Assembly: GCA_030041045.1 (NCBI GenBank) | Contig: JASHOQ010000047.1 | Location: forward strand, 124,001-188,000 | Direction: 5' to 3' | Origin: Acidobacteriaceae bacterium | GTDB lineage: Bacteria; Acidobacteriota; Terriglobia; Terriglobales; Acidobacteriaceae | DNA: 64,000 bases | Shown: positions 17,032 through 25,624 of the stretch, piece after piece | Position numbering within the stretch: the first letter of the stretch is position 1 | Layout of the letters: each line of letters begins with the position of its first letter | The notes under the pieces: generated by a model | The model's input: the letters and a program-made list of their open reading frames with translations, nothing else | What the model was told of the DNA's origin: nothing | The model's database searches: none | Program-made: the position numbers and the translations under genes

Positions 17032-18417
17032 CTACTCGTCCCGCGCTCTCAATTCCTGCAGATCGATGCCGAGCTGCTGGCATTTCTTGTAGAGATGGCT
17101 GCGCTCGAGCCCAAGCGCCTTTGCCGCGGGAGTCATGCGGCGCCCGTGGCGTTCCAGTTCCTCGAGCACCTGGGCGCGTTCAAAAGCCAGCGCGCGCTGC
17201 GCGAGCGGTCCCGATGTTTCCGCATCGGAAGAGCTATCGGCTTTCCGAGCATGTGCTGCAGGCAGCGCCAGGCGCACGTCTTCCAGAGTTACCTCGTCGC
17301 CGGCCAACAGCAGGAGACGCTCCACCACGTTGCGCAGCTCGCGGATGTTGCCGGGCCACGCATATTGCTTTAAAGCCTCAATGGCAGCGGGTGCAAACCC
17401 GATCGGCTTCCAGCCGTTCTGGGCGCTCACCTGGCGGGCAAAATGCTCTACCAGCGGGGGCAGGTCTTCCGTTCGTTTGCGCAGCGGCGGAAGCTCCACA
17501 GGAAAAACAACCACGCGGTGATAAAGATCGCGGCGAAAACTGCCGGCTTCGACAAGCTGCTCGAGATTGCGATGCGTGGCCACGATTACGCGCACGTCCA
17601 CAACCGTCGGCTTACCGGCCCCGATTCGTTCCACTTCGCCCTCTTCAAGAACGCGCAGCAGCTTAGCCTGCATGGCCGCGGGCATGTCCCCGATCTCGTC
17701 CAAAAAAAGCGTGCCGCGATGCGCCTGCTCGAACTTGCCCGCGTGCCGCTGCGCGGCGCCGGTGAATGAACCTCTTTCATGGCCGAAGAGCTCGCTTTCG
17801 ATCAGCTCCGCAGGCACGGCCGCGCAATTGAGGGTAACGAACGGGCCCGCCGCTCGATGGCTCTTTTCGTGAAGCGTACGCGCCACCAGCTCTTTGCCGG
17901 TTCCGGTTTCGCCGTAGATGCATACGCGCGTTTCGCCCGCGGCCACGCGCTCAATCTGCGCCATCACGCGGCGCATGGTCTCGCCGGCAAAGACAAGCGT
18001 GTGCTTGCCTACGCGCGCGCGCAGTTCGCGATTCTCGCTCTCGAGACGCGTGAGCTTGAGCGCGTTGTCGAGCATGACCAGCAGCTTTTCCGTGGTCAGC
18101 GGTTTTTCGAGGAAATCCAGCGCCCCCAGGCGCGTGGCGCGCACGGCCATTTCAATGTGCGCCTGCCCGCTCATCATCACCACCGGCGCGGTTACGCCCG
18201 CGGTCTTCAGGTCTTCGAGAAAGGCAAGCCCGTCGCGGCGCGGCATCACCACATCGCTCAGAATCAGATCGAAACGCTGCTCCCGCGCGATCTCGAGCGC
18301 GCGCACGGCGTCATCGCACACCACGGCCTCGTGCCCGGCGAGCCGGAAGGCGCGGGAAAGCGACGCCAGCGTGTTGGCTTCGTCGTCGACGATGAGTATG
18401 GTCGCCTTGGTGCTCAT
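17032..18417 (-). CDS. Sigma-54-dependent response regulator (NtrC/NtrX type)
   Basis: 461 residues. Receiver domain at 1-120 with DD near 11-12 and phospho-acceptor Asp55 (LILSDVVMP). AAA+ domain from about 135: Walker A GETGTGKE, GSFTGA loop in the usual GAFTGA position (Ala to Ser), Walker B LFLDEIGDMP and the arginine-finger region near FRRDLYHR. A Fis-type helix-turn-helix ends the protein (MTPAAKALGLERSHLYKKCQQLG). It should activate RNA polymerase with sigma-54 when phosphorylated. Its ATG overlaps the stop of the kinase gene upstream (ATGA), so the two form a two-component pair. Target promoters are unknown. Confidence 0.93.
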   Translation of the reverse strand: MSTKATILIVDDEANTLASLSRAFRLAGHEAVVCDDAVRALEIAREQRFDLILSDVVMPRRDGLAFLEDLKTAGVTAPVVMMSGQAHIEMAVRATRLGALDFLEKPLTTEKLLVMLDNALKLTRLESENRELRARVGKHTLVFAGETMRRVMAQIERVAAGETRVCIYGETGTGKELVARTLHEKSHRAAGPFVTLNCAAVPAELIESELFGHERGSFTGAAQRHAGKFEQAHRGTLFLDEIGDMPAAMQAKLLRVLEEGEVERIGAGKPTVVDVRVIVATHRNLEQLVEAGSFRRDLYHRVVVFPVELPPLRKRTEDLPPLVEHFARQVSAQNGWKPIGFAPAAIEALKQYAWPGNIRELRNVVERLLLLAGDEVTLEDVRLALPAAHARKADSSSDAETSGPLAQRALAFERAQVLEELERHGRRMTPAAKALGLERSHLYKKCQQLGIDLQELRARDE

Positions 18418-20261
18418 GCGCCCGCCTTCGGCAGCATGATGATAAATGCCGCGCCGCCGCCCGCGTGGCTTTCCACGGAAATGGTCCCCGCGTGATCGGC
18501 CACGACCGACTGCACAATGGCGAGTCCCAGACCGGTTCCGTGCTGCTTGGTCGTATAGTACGGCGTAAAGAGCCGCTCGCACTCCTCGGGCGTAAGCCCT
18601 TCGCCGGTGTCAGCCACGCGAAGCTCCACCTTGTCGCCAATGGGGCGCGCGGAAAGCGTGAGCGTTCCCCCGTTTGGCATGGCGTCAATCGCATTCAGGA
18701 CCAGGTTTGAGAGCGCGCGATGCAAGAGTTCCGGATCGGCATTGAGCGGCATCGGCTCGAGGCTCAACTCAACAGAGCAACCGATCGGTGCCGGCCCTAC
18801 GTAGCCTTCTCCAGAATCCTTTACTCCCCGAACGAGCCAGGGGCAATGGAGCAATGCGACGCGCCAGATCACATCACTCGCTTCGATACGCTCGAGCTCG
18901 GGCTTGGGCATCTTGCTGAAATCGCTGAAGCGGCCGACGATTTTCTTGAGATTCGCGATCTCCGCGTTCAGCGTGCTGGTGCTCTCGCGAAAGACCTCGT
19001 CGAATTCTTCTTGCGGCAGCTCGCGCGCCCGGACCAGGTTCTCGACCGTCAGCTGCAGCGGAAAGAGCGGATTCTTGAGTTCGTGCGCCAGCCGCCGCGC
19101 CAGTTCGCGCCACGCGGCCACGCGTTCGCTCTGGATAAGCCGCTCGCGCTGGTCGGCAAGCCGCGCGGTCATGTGATTGAAGCTGCGCGCGAGCACGCTC
19201 ACCTCGTCACGACCGCGCGGGCGCACACGCACGTCCCAGTTACCTCCGGCCACTTCTTCGGCGGCGCGCGCCAGCTGCTCGATGGGCCGCGAGAATCGCG
19301 CCGCGATCCAAAGACTGAAAGCGATGGCGAGCAGGATGCCGCCCGCCGCCACGCCGTAAGCGATGGCGCGAATATGCTGCTGCGCTTCCACCATGCCGGC
19401 GCGCGAAAGAGCCACGATCAGCACCGCCATCGCATCGCCGGACTGATTCTTGAGCGGAGTGGCGGTTGCGTTCAGGCTGTCTTCGCGCCGGGCAGTGGGA
19501 TCGACGATGCCGTTGGTCTGCGCTCCCGACTTGAGCGCAGTCTCGATCAGGCGCTGGTAATGCGCCGCTCCCGGCAAATTGCCGTCAACCCCGACAAGCC
19601 GCGTGGGATCATATGCGGCCGCAGCAGAGCTGGTCGCGCCCGTGGCCAGGTCCGCGTTCACAGCCGTTTGCGGATCGCTGTACAAGCCGATTTGCATGCC
19701 TGGAGCAACGGGCAAATCGGCGAGAAAACTCTGATCGAGCCGCGCGCCGCCGATGAGCTTGACTGGCGGGTCTGTGCCGCGAATGGAGCGCACGGCGAAG
19801 AGACCCAGCGCGGTTGAGCCATCGGGAAGCTGCTCGCGCTTCAGAAACGGCTGATTCGCCGCATTGAAAACGGCGGGCTCGGGATAACCGAAACGCGCCG
19901 GCCATTGCGCGGAGCTAACCACATTGCCGTCCGGGCCCACGATTTCAAGAAAATCCAATTGTGCGTCCTGGGCCATGGTCTGCGCCGCGGTGAGATACGG
20001 CGAGGCATCGCCGGTTTGCACGAGCTCGAGCGCCATGGCGCGCGCGCCTTCGCCGGCCGCAAGCCGGTCCACCGCCGCCGCTACTTCCGCGGAGCGATGC
20101 TGAAACTCGCGTTGAAACTGGCTTACGAACAGCGCCGTCTCTTCCTGGTCGCGCTGTTCGAAGACGCGCCGGATGCGCACCAGCACCGTCCATGCCACCG
20201 CGGCCACGGCCGCGGCCACAGTAAGGGAAAAAAGAAGCAGAAGCTTCTGCCGCAAGCTCAT
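18414..20261 (-). CDS. Membrane sensor histidine kinase (NtrY-like)
   Basis: 615 residues. A membrane helix at about 8-28, a periplasmic sensing region of about 250 residues with a Cache-like look (LDFLEIVGPDGNVVSS, then FGYPEP), a second helix near 295-318, and HAMP domain (FSRPIEQLARAAEEV). HisKA follows with the H-box LAHELKNPL (His393) and then the ATPase parts: N-box NLVLNAIDAMPNGG, G1 VADTGEGL and G2 GTGLGLAIV. Unlike classical NtrY, no PAS domain is obvious. Start overlaps the stop of the solute-binding protein gene, and the stop overlaps the regulator start, which implies tight translational coupling. Confidence 0.92.
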   Translation of the reverse strand: MSLRQKLLLLFSLTVAAAVAAVAWTVLVRIRRVFEQRDQEETALFVSQFQREFQHRSAEVAAAVDRLAAGEGARAMALELVQTGDASPYLTAAQTMAQDAQLDFLEIVGPDGNVVSSAQWPARFGYPEPAVFNAANQPFLKREQLPDGSTALGLFAVRSIRGTDPPVKLIGGARLDQSFLADLPVAPGMQIGLYSDPQTAVNADLATGATSSAAAAYDPTRLVGVDGNLPGAAHYQRLIETALKSGAQTNGIVDPTARREDSLNATATPLKNQSGDAMAVLIVALSRAGMVEAQQHIRAIAYGVAAGGILLAIAFSLWIAARFSRPIEQLARAAEEVAGGNWDVRVRPRGRDEVSVLARSFNHMTARLADQRERLIQSERVAAWRELARRLAHELKNPLFPLQLTVENLVRARELPQEEFDEVFRESTSTLNAEIANLKKIVGRFSDFSKMPKPELERIEASDVIWRVALLHCPWLVRGVKDSGEGYVGPAPIGCSVELSLEPMPLNADPELLHRALSNLVLNAIDAMPNGGTLTLSARPIGDKVELRVADTGEGLTPEECERLFTPYYTTKQHGTGLGLAIVQSVVADHAGTISVESHAGGGAAFIIMLPKAGA

Positions 20262-21625
20262 GGCGCATCCTCGAGCGACGCGGAAGCGAGATCGGGCGTG
20301 CCGTCGGCCAGCAGGGCGAAATCGCGCACCCGCGAGCCGATGGCATAGGCACGGGGAAGATCGAGCAGGGGAACAAGGGTGTTGCGCGCCAGATAGTCGC
20401 GCTCGGAGCGGTAGAGCGCGGCAGGAGAGCCGTCCTCAACCGGCGCCTGCTCGCCCCCGGCGCGCAAGAGAATTTCCATTGCCGCTGCGGGCTCGGAGCC
20501 ATGCAGCGGAAGAAGCCGCAGGGTGAGGTCGCCATGCTGCGGCGCTTTGAGGGCAACCGCCTGCACATCGAATCCCGCTTCACGCAGGTTCAGGGAGATG
20601 CGTTGCGCAGCCAGTTGCATGGCCCCATTGCCGTCGTAGTTGAGCGTCAAGGGCGGACAGGCCAGGCCGCCGCGCAGTTCGTGCGCCTTGTCCAGATCGC
20701 GGTCCGTGGTGAAGAGGAACGAGAAGCCGGTCAACTCCTGCGGCAGGAGGCTGGCCGTAATCTCGCCCTGCTTTTGAAAGATCACGTTGAACAACGCGCT
20801 GCGATCGACTGCTTCCGCAATGGATGAGCGCAGCATGGGATTGGCGAGTGCGCCAGTTTCGCCAATCTCGAGCGCCAGCAGTTCCGCGGCCGGCGCCGCG
20901 ACGATCGTGAGCCGCTGTTGCTGCGCCTGGCGTAAATCTTCTGCCGGAACTTCAACCACGTCGGCGCGGCCCAGGCTCAGGTCGAGCCACTGGTCGCGGA
21001 TTGATTTTCCCGTGGCCACCTGGATTTTGTCGACAAACGGACGTCCGCCCCAGTAGCCCTCGTTTGCCGTGAGCTGGAAGAGTTCAGGATTCGACTGCGC
21101 GCCAATCTGAAACGGGCCCGTGCCGACGCAGCAGGCCGGCACTTTGTCTTCACCGGCGTCCGTCAGCCGGATGAGGAATTGCTTTTCCGCGAGCAGCCAG
21201 GGCAGGTTGGGCATAGGCGAGTCGCCGACAAAGACGACGGACTGCCCCACCGCGTGAACCGTGGTCCAGGGACAGTCTCCATTGCAGGCAAGATTCAGCG
21301 AAGCGACGACGCGGTCGGCGGTGAGCGGAACGCCATTGTGAAATTGAACGCCCGGCCGAAGCGAGAACTCCCAGCGATGACCACTGTCCTCGGATTTCCA
21401 ATTCATTGCCAGCGCGGGGTGAAGAGCGCCGTCGGCGCCGAAGCGCGTGAGCCCGTCGAGGAGAAGATGAAGCACGGTTGCGTCCGGCGAGGCGATTCCG
21501 TCGCCGGCGATCTCCATACGCAGCGTGCCGCCATAGTGCGGCCGCGTCCTTGCCCAGGCGCCGCCTTCGGCGAGAACCAGAAAAGCTGGGACCAGAAAAA
21601 AGCTAATTGCACAGCGCCGAAACAC
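20258..21625 (-). CDS. Family 5 extracellular solute-binding protein (peptide/nickel type), no transporter nearby
   Basis: 455 residues from a GTG at 21625 with GAGGTGG 6 nt upstream. Signal peptide: RRCAISFFLVPAFLVLAEG, cut near AWA. Mature protein shows the SBP_bac_5 layout: RPHYGGTLRMEI, LLLDGLTRFGADGALHPALA, W-x-F-S-L-R-P-G-V-x-F-H-N-G near residue 90, and a GTGPFQI motif near 170. Such proteins bind peptides or other small ligands in the periplasm for ABC import, yet no permease or ATPase gene is adjacent. Start overlaps the end of the upstream gene by 23 nt and the stop overlaps the kinase start. The context suggests that it feeds ligand information to the kinase (inference). Confidence 0.85.
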   Translation of the reverse strand: MFRRCAISFFLVPAFLVLAEGGAWARTRPHYGGTLRMEIAGDGIASPDATVLHLLLDGLTRFGADGALHPALAMNWKSEDSGHRWEFSLRPGVQFHNGVPLTADRVVASLNLACNGDCPWTTVHAVGQSVVFVGDSPMPNLPWLLAEKQFLIRLTDAGEDKVPACCVGTGPFQIGAQSNPELFQLTANEGYWGGRPFVDKIQVATGKSIRDQWLDLSLGRADVVEVPAEDLRQAQQQRLTIVAAPAAELLALEIGETGALANPMLRSSIAEAVDRSALFNVIFQKQGEITASLLPQELTGFSFLFTTDRDLDKAHELRGGLACPPLTLNYDGNGAMQLAAQRISLNLREAGFDVQAVALKAPQHGDLTLRLLPLHGSEPAAAMEILLRAGGEQAPVEDGSPAALYRSERDYLARNTLVPLLDLPRAYAIGSRVRDFALLADGTPDLASASLEDAP

Positions 21626-22880
21626 GCACCACCTCGTATTGGTTTCCCGGCGCCCGCACTGCCGCGTAGAGACTCTTGAAATCGGGAGCCGACCACAGCG
21701 CAGTGACCGTTCCCTCCGTGGCCAGCGGCGCGCTGACGGGAACCGCATCAAGGGCGGGCAGCTCATACGCGCGCAAACTGTCACTTGCAGCCTCGCCCGA
21801 GCTCGACACGACAATTTGCGTTCCCGCGCCGCATCCGGAGTACAGCGCGGCCAGATCGCTGCCCCAGTCACGCGCGCCGGCCACGGCCTCGAGCGATCCC
21901 TCTTCGGCCAGCTCGATCTTGCCATCGATGCCATCGAGCAGCAGCGCGCCGTTACCGGCGGCTCGCGGAAGCAGGGCAGCCGAATAGAATGCCGGCAGAT
22001 CGACGCCGATGCGGGGCGAAACTACGCCGGTGAAGTAATTGCGCGCGGCGTTGTAAAAGGCTTTGAGGAGCACGGGGGCATTTGCGGTCGCGCTCGCAGA
22101 CCCCGCCTGGGGCGGCAATTGCGCATTGAATGCGGACGCAAACGATTCTGCCAGCGGCCCCACGAACGTCCATGGGTCGTCACTAGGGCTGCATTCCACG
22201 TTCCAGTTCGCTCCCGCGTCCGCTGGAGCCGCTTTACCCGTGCAATGCGCACCGGGCAGCCAGGCCTCGAACCCTGTGCCATCACCTGAGGGTACGAGAA
22301 TCCCGCGCGGATCGCGCGCAATCGGCGACACGCTTTCCAGGCTCACGCGCTTTTGCTCCTGCCATCCCGCAGCCGCGTGCGTATAGATCAGGATCGCTTC
22401 CGGCTCGAGCACGACCAGGTCGTTCGCAATCTCGAGCGCAGCCAGGGCCGGCCTCTGCTGGGAAACCACAAGCTCGCTGCGCAGCAGCAAACCTCCGGCA
22501 GAGGGCCCGGGCTGCGGTTGATCCGGCGGAAGGCTCACCATGGCCACCTGCGTTTGATCGCCTTCTTGAACCTCGGCCACCCAAAGGCGGTTGCGAGCGC
22601 TCTCGCTCAGGGTGATGCGTACCGCATTGGCACTCTCCGCGCCGGAGACGTTGATGCCGTGCTCCTTCAGATCCTGCTCGAGCGTTCGCTGGATCACCGG
22701 GATAGCATCGCCTGGAATCGAGGAGAGATTGCGGATGGTCAAGCGCGCCTGTCCCGGACCCAGAACGTCAGCGATGCGGCCGGCGAGCGCCGCAGCAGGC
22801 TGATCCCATTCACCCGGCGCGGCGTAAGCTTCTGACGCCAGCAGTGCCACCATTGCCACAATCAGACCGAGCGGTTTCAT
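21603..22880 (-). CDS. Secreted protein of unknown function, first gene of the kinase operon
   Basis: 425 residues from ATG 22880 (GAGGA 5 nt upstream; an ATG-like start at 22901 is less likely). Signal peptide at 1-20 (LIVAMVALLASEAYA). The first 150 residues describe a small alpha/beta module (LAGRIADVLGPGQARLTIRN, IPVIQRTLEQDLKEHGI) that resembles a secretin-associated or lipoprotein-like fold but is not recognised. The later part is beta-rich with several Cys (HCTGKA, WNVECS, SGCGAG). Because it overlaps the solute-binding protein gene, it probably belongs to the same signalling unit. Confidence 0.7.
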   Translation of the reverse strand: MKPLGLIVAMVALLASEAYAAPGEWDQPAAALAGRIADVLGPGQARLTIRNLSSIPGDAIPVIQRTLEQDLKEHGINVSGAESANAVRITLSESARNRLWVAEVQEGDQTQVAMVSLPPDQPQPGPSAGGLLLRSELVVSQQRPALAALEIANDLVVLEPEAILIYTHAAAGWQEQKRVSLESVSPIARDPRGILVPSGDGTGFEAWLPGAHCTGKAAPADAGANWNVECSPSDDPWTFVGPLAESFASAFNAQLPPQAGSASATANAPVLLKAFYNAARNYFTGVVSPRIGVDLPAFYSAALLPRAAGNGALLLDGIDGKIELAEEGSLEAVAGARDWGSDLAALYSGCGAGTQIVVSSSGEAASDSLRAYELPALDAVPVSAPLATEGTVTALWSAPDFKSLYAAVRAPGNQYEVVRVSALCN

Positions 22881-22966
22881 TGTCGTCCTCTTCTGAAGCA
22901 TGTATTTCGTTTGCGCGGATTATATCGTCTTGAGCGGCCTCACACTGCTTCGCTGCCCTTGTGCGC

Positions 22967-23998
22967 TTACTGGACGCGGAAACTGCTTGCCAGGTGGTCG
23001 AGGACTCCGTCCACTCCGGTTAATGTGGGCCCGGCGCTTCCGTCCGTCTCGGTAATCACGAAGAAGCTGCTCCCGTGAAGGAAATAGACGATGTCCCGGC
23101 CGCGATACTCCATGAGCGAAGGGTCTTTCGCCGTCCATTGCATTTCGTTAAGCGGCGGAAATCCTGTGGACTCGAGCCAAGCAGTGACAGCATCACGGTC
23201 CGGCAATCCTTCCTTCGCCGCCACGAGGTACTGGCTCTGGCCATACATAAATCGTTCCAGGCAAGAGATCCCCCAGGCATTGAAGAAATGGGTCGAAGAA
23301 GTGTCGACTCTTTCAACAGAAGCGTTCCACGGATACTCGAACGTCTCGCCACAATCGCATTCGGTAAACGTGCTCCAGCCAGCTCCGTTCTTCACCGGTC
23401 CAACGAGTACAAAAGAAAGGAGCATGCGGTGCATTGCGCTTTCGAGCGCGCGCAGGGCGCGTTTGTTCAAGGGCCGGATGCCGTACTCGGCGTACTGGAT
23501 CGGCGCCACATCGGATTGCGCCCGGTGAAGCGCCACCTCGAAGCAGACCTGCCGGTAAAAGGTGCGATAATCCTTCACGTCCTCCGAGCTGCCGGCGGCT
23601 GCGTCGCTGGTTTCGACATAATGAAATATTCTGCCGTGAACGACCGCCGTTTTGATGGTTTCGGCGTCGATGGCATAACAGTCGGCCTTCGTGTTCATTT
23701 CCCGCAGCACATTGATGGAGACGCCGAGGCCCTGAATGATGGTGTGATCGAGCGCGTGGCCGTTGTATTCAAAGCAGGCGACCGCGTCTTGATCGCACAC
23801 CGGAATCATGGAGTGCTCGGGCGGCGCTTCCGGTCCACCCGGGTAAAACGACATGGTGCGCGGATAATCGATTTGGAAGCCAAAGTCCGCGCTGCGATAG
23901 GTCTTCCATCCTGCGTGTGTGGCAGATTGCGCAGACGCGCTTGCTACCGTGACCAGCAGGAATGCCGCGAGAATCCGCCTGAATAACATCGTGCGCAT
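22967..23998 (-). CDS. Secreted protein of unknown function
   Basis: 343 residues from the ATG at 23998, which has GGGAGGA 5-6 nt upstream. Signal peptide at 1-23 (ILAAFLLVTVASASAQS). Mature part begins with a PsbP-like phrase W-K-T-Y-R-S-A-D-F-G-F-Q-I-D-Y-P, which is shared by many bacterial stress or lipoprotein domains, and contains eight or more Cys, including CDQDAVACFEY, CFEV, ECDCGETFEY and ISCLERF, suggesting disulfides. No catalytic motif found. It lies 86 bp upstream of the four-gene signalling operon on the same strand. Confidence 0.7.
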   Translation of the reverse strand: MRTMLFRRILAAFLLVTVASASAQSATHAGWKTYRSADFGFQIDYPRTMSFYPGGPEAPPEHSMIPVCDQDAVACFEYNGHALDHTIIQGLGVSINVLREMNTKADCYAIDAETIKTAVVHGRIFHYVETSDAAAGSSEDVKDYRTFYRQVCFEVALHRAQSDVAPIQYAEYGIRPLNKRALRALESAMHRMLLSFVLVGPVKNGAGWSTFTECDCGETFEYPWNASVERVDTSSTHFFNAWGISCLERFMYGQSQYLVAAKEGLPDRDAVTAWLESTGFPPLNEMQWTAKDPSLMEYRGRDIVYFLHGSSFFVITETDGSAGPTLTGVDGVLDHLASSFRVQ

Positions 23999-24082
23999 TT
24001 CGTCCTCCCGCAAGGTGCAAAGCATGATCTCCAGGCCTCCGGCCGCTCGGTTGCGCGGCCGGAAGGCCTTCACGCTCCGCGC

Positions 24083-25441
24083 TCACTGTTGTCCGCCCGG
24101 CGCGGTTGCGGATTGCTGCTGGCCGTCCATCTCCTGTTTCACCGCGGGATTGGCGCCCATGCCTTTGAAGACATCGTTGGCAAAGAAGAACTTTCCATCC
24201 GAAGGCACCATCACCAGCTGAATTTTGTCCGAGAGCCTTTCCGCCACGATCTTGTCGATGAGCAGCGGCGACTTGTTCAGCAGGTTGGCTTCGCTGGCCA
24301 TGCGCTCGGCGTCGGCTGCGGCCACCACCTTGATGCGGTTGGCCTCAGCATCGGCCAGCAGGTTGCGCCGCTCCAGCTCGGCTTTGCTGTCGATGACTTT
24401 GGCCTGCGCGTCGGCGTCTGCATTCTCAATGGTCGCTTCCTTGCGCGCTTCGGCTTCCAGCTTGCTTTGCTCAATCTGCTTTTCCTTGAGCGGCAGCGTG
24501 TACTGCATTGCGTCTGCCTCGCCCTTGGCCTCAACCACCTTCGACTGCGCATCGCCCTCGGCTTCCTTCACCTTCTGCGCAGCCTCAGCCTCGGCCTGCA
24601 GCTCGGCAATCTTCACCTGCTTCTGCTGAATGTCGGTGTCGACGGCCATCTGGTCGTCCTGCTGTTCCTTGAGCAGAAGGCCTTCGAGCCCCTGCGCGTA
24701 CTCGGGCGGAAGCTGGATGTCGGAGAGCATCACTTCCTCCACGACAATGCCGTCCCCAGCCAGCTTTTTGGTGATCATGCCCGCGGCACGGGCACGCACC
24801 TCGTCGCGCTTGCTCGAAAAAATCTCGCGCACCGTGTATTCGGGAGCCAGGTCGCGCCATGCGCTGGCTACCACCGGAGGCACCAGCTCCTTGTCCGCCG
24901 GCTGCGGCAGATGCGCCTGCACGCTGGCGAGCTTGTTGGGATCGAGCCGGTAGCGCACCGTGATGCCGAGCCCGATGTTGAGGCCTTCTTTGGACTGCAC
25001 GTTCAGGCCGGTGTTCGGCGCCAGCTTTTTCCCGCTCTCGTCGAGCGTTCCGGCAGTGAAGAGATGGTCGCGCAGATCGAAGGTCTGCACGCTGTCAACC
25101 AGCGGCGCAATGAAGTGCACACCGGGGTAGAGCGTGCCCGGCAACGTGCCGCTGATCTGGCTGATGCGCACGCCGCCCATGCCGCTGGGCACCACCACGA
25201 TGCTGCCCGCGATGAGGAGCGGCACGCACGCGGCAAGGGCCAGAGCCACCGCGCTGCGCCAGCTAATCTCCTTCGGTTCCGTCAGCGATCCCCAAATGGT
25301 TTGGTTTTGCGTGGTTTGGTCTTGGCCGGCCTTTTTGCGCATCCGTTGAATGCGCGCAAAAAGACCGTACAACGGAATGGCGGCTGCTGCGATAAGCAGC
25401 GCCACCCCAACGAGGTTCAACAACAGCTTCAGTGCCAGCAT
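24083..25441 (-). CDS. SPFH/Band 7 (prohibitin-like) membrane protein
   Basis: 452 residues. Two hydrophobic segments at about 5-28 and 64-84 precede the SPFH domain (about 85-280: GGVRISQISGTLPGTLYPGVH, FDLRDHLFT, IGLGITVRYRLDP). A long charged coiled coil rich in Ala, Glu and Lys follows (about 280-400), then a Gln-rich tail. Such proteins oligomerise in the inner membrane and organise microdomains or proteases; the exact role here is not evident. The start overlaps the end of the 60-residue membrane protein gene by 13 nt, so the two are probably made together. Confidence 0.88.
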   Translation of the reverse strand: MLALKLLLNLVGVALLIAAAAIPLYGLFARIQRMRKKAGQDQTTQNQTIWGSLTEPKEISWRSAVALALAACVPLLIAGSIVVVPSGMGGVRISQISGTLPGTLYPGVHFIAPLVDSVQTFDLRDHLFTAGTLDESGKKLAPNTGLNVQSKEGLNIGLGITVRYRLDPNKLASVQAHLPQPADKELVPPVVASAWRDLAPEYTVREIFSSKRDEVRARAAGMITKKLAGDGIVVEEVMLSDIQLPPEYAQGLEGLLLKEQQDDQMAVDTDIQQKQVKIAELQAEAEAAQKVKEAEGDAQSKVVEAKGEADAMQYTLPLKEKQIEQSKLEAEARKEATIENADADAQAKVIDSKAELERRNLLADAEANRIKVVAAADAERMASEANLLNKSPLLIDKIVAERLSDKIQLVMVPSDGKFFFANDVFKGMGANPAVKQEMDGQQQSATAPGGQQ

Positions 25442-25611
25442 GTCCTGTCTCCCTTCCGGTTCCTGGGCTCTTCCACTTTCCTGGCACCCGCCTGCCGAGC
25501 CAGCAGCAGCCGGACCAGTCCTCCCAACGTCAACTCCTCAAACAGCAGCACCGCCGCCACCGGCAACAGCACTGCTCCTATAGCTGTCAATGCATCCGCC
25601 AGTACATCCAT
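25429..25611 (-). CDS. 60-residue single-span membrane protein
   Basis: ATG 25611 preceded by AGAGGTG at 5 nt. The product has one long hydrophobic span (ALTAIGAVLLPVAAVLLFEE and further to about residue 37) and a basic C-terminal tail with ARKVEEPRNRKGDR. It starts 13 nt after the L,D-transpeptidase stop and ends inside the start of the SPFH gene, so translational coupling on both sides is likely. Too small for family assignment; a partner or regulator of the SPFH protein is a possibility suggested by position only. Confidence 0.65.
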   Translation of the reverse strand: MDVLADALTAIGAVLLPVAAVLLFEELTLGGLVRLLLARQAGARKVEEPRNRKGDRTCWH

Positions 25612-25624
25612 CGCCGCACCTCTC

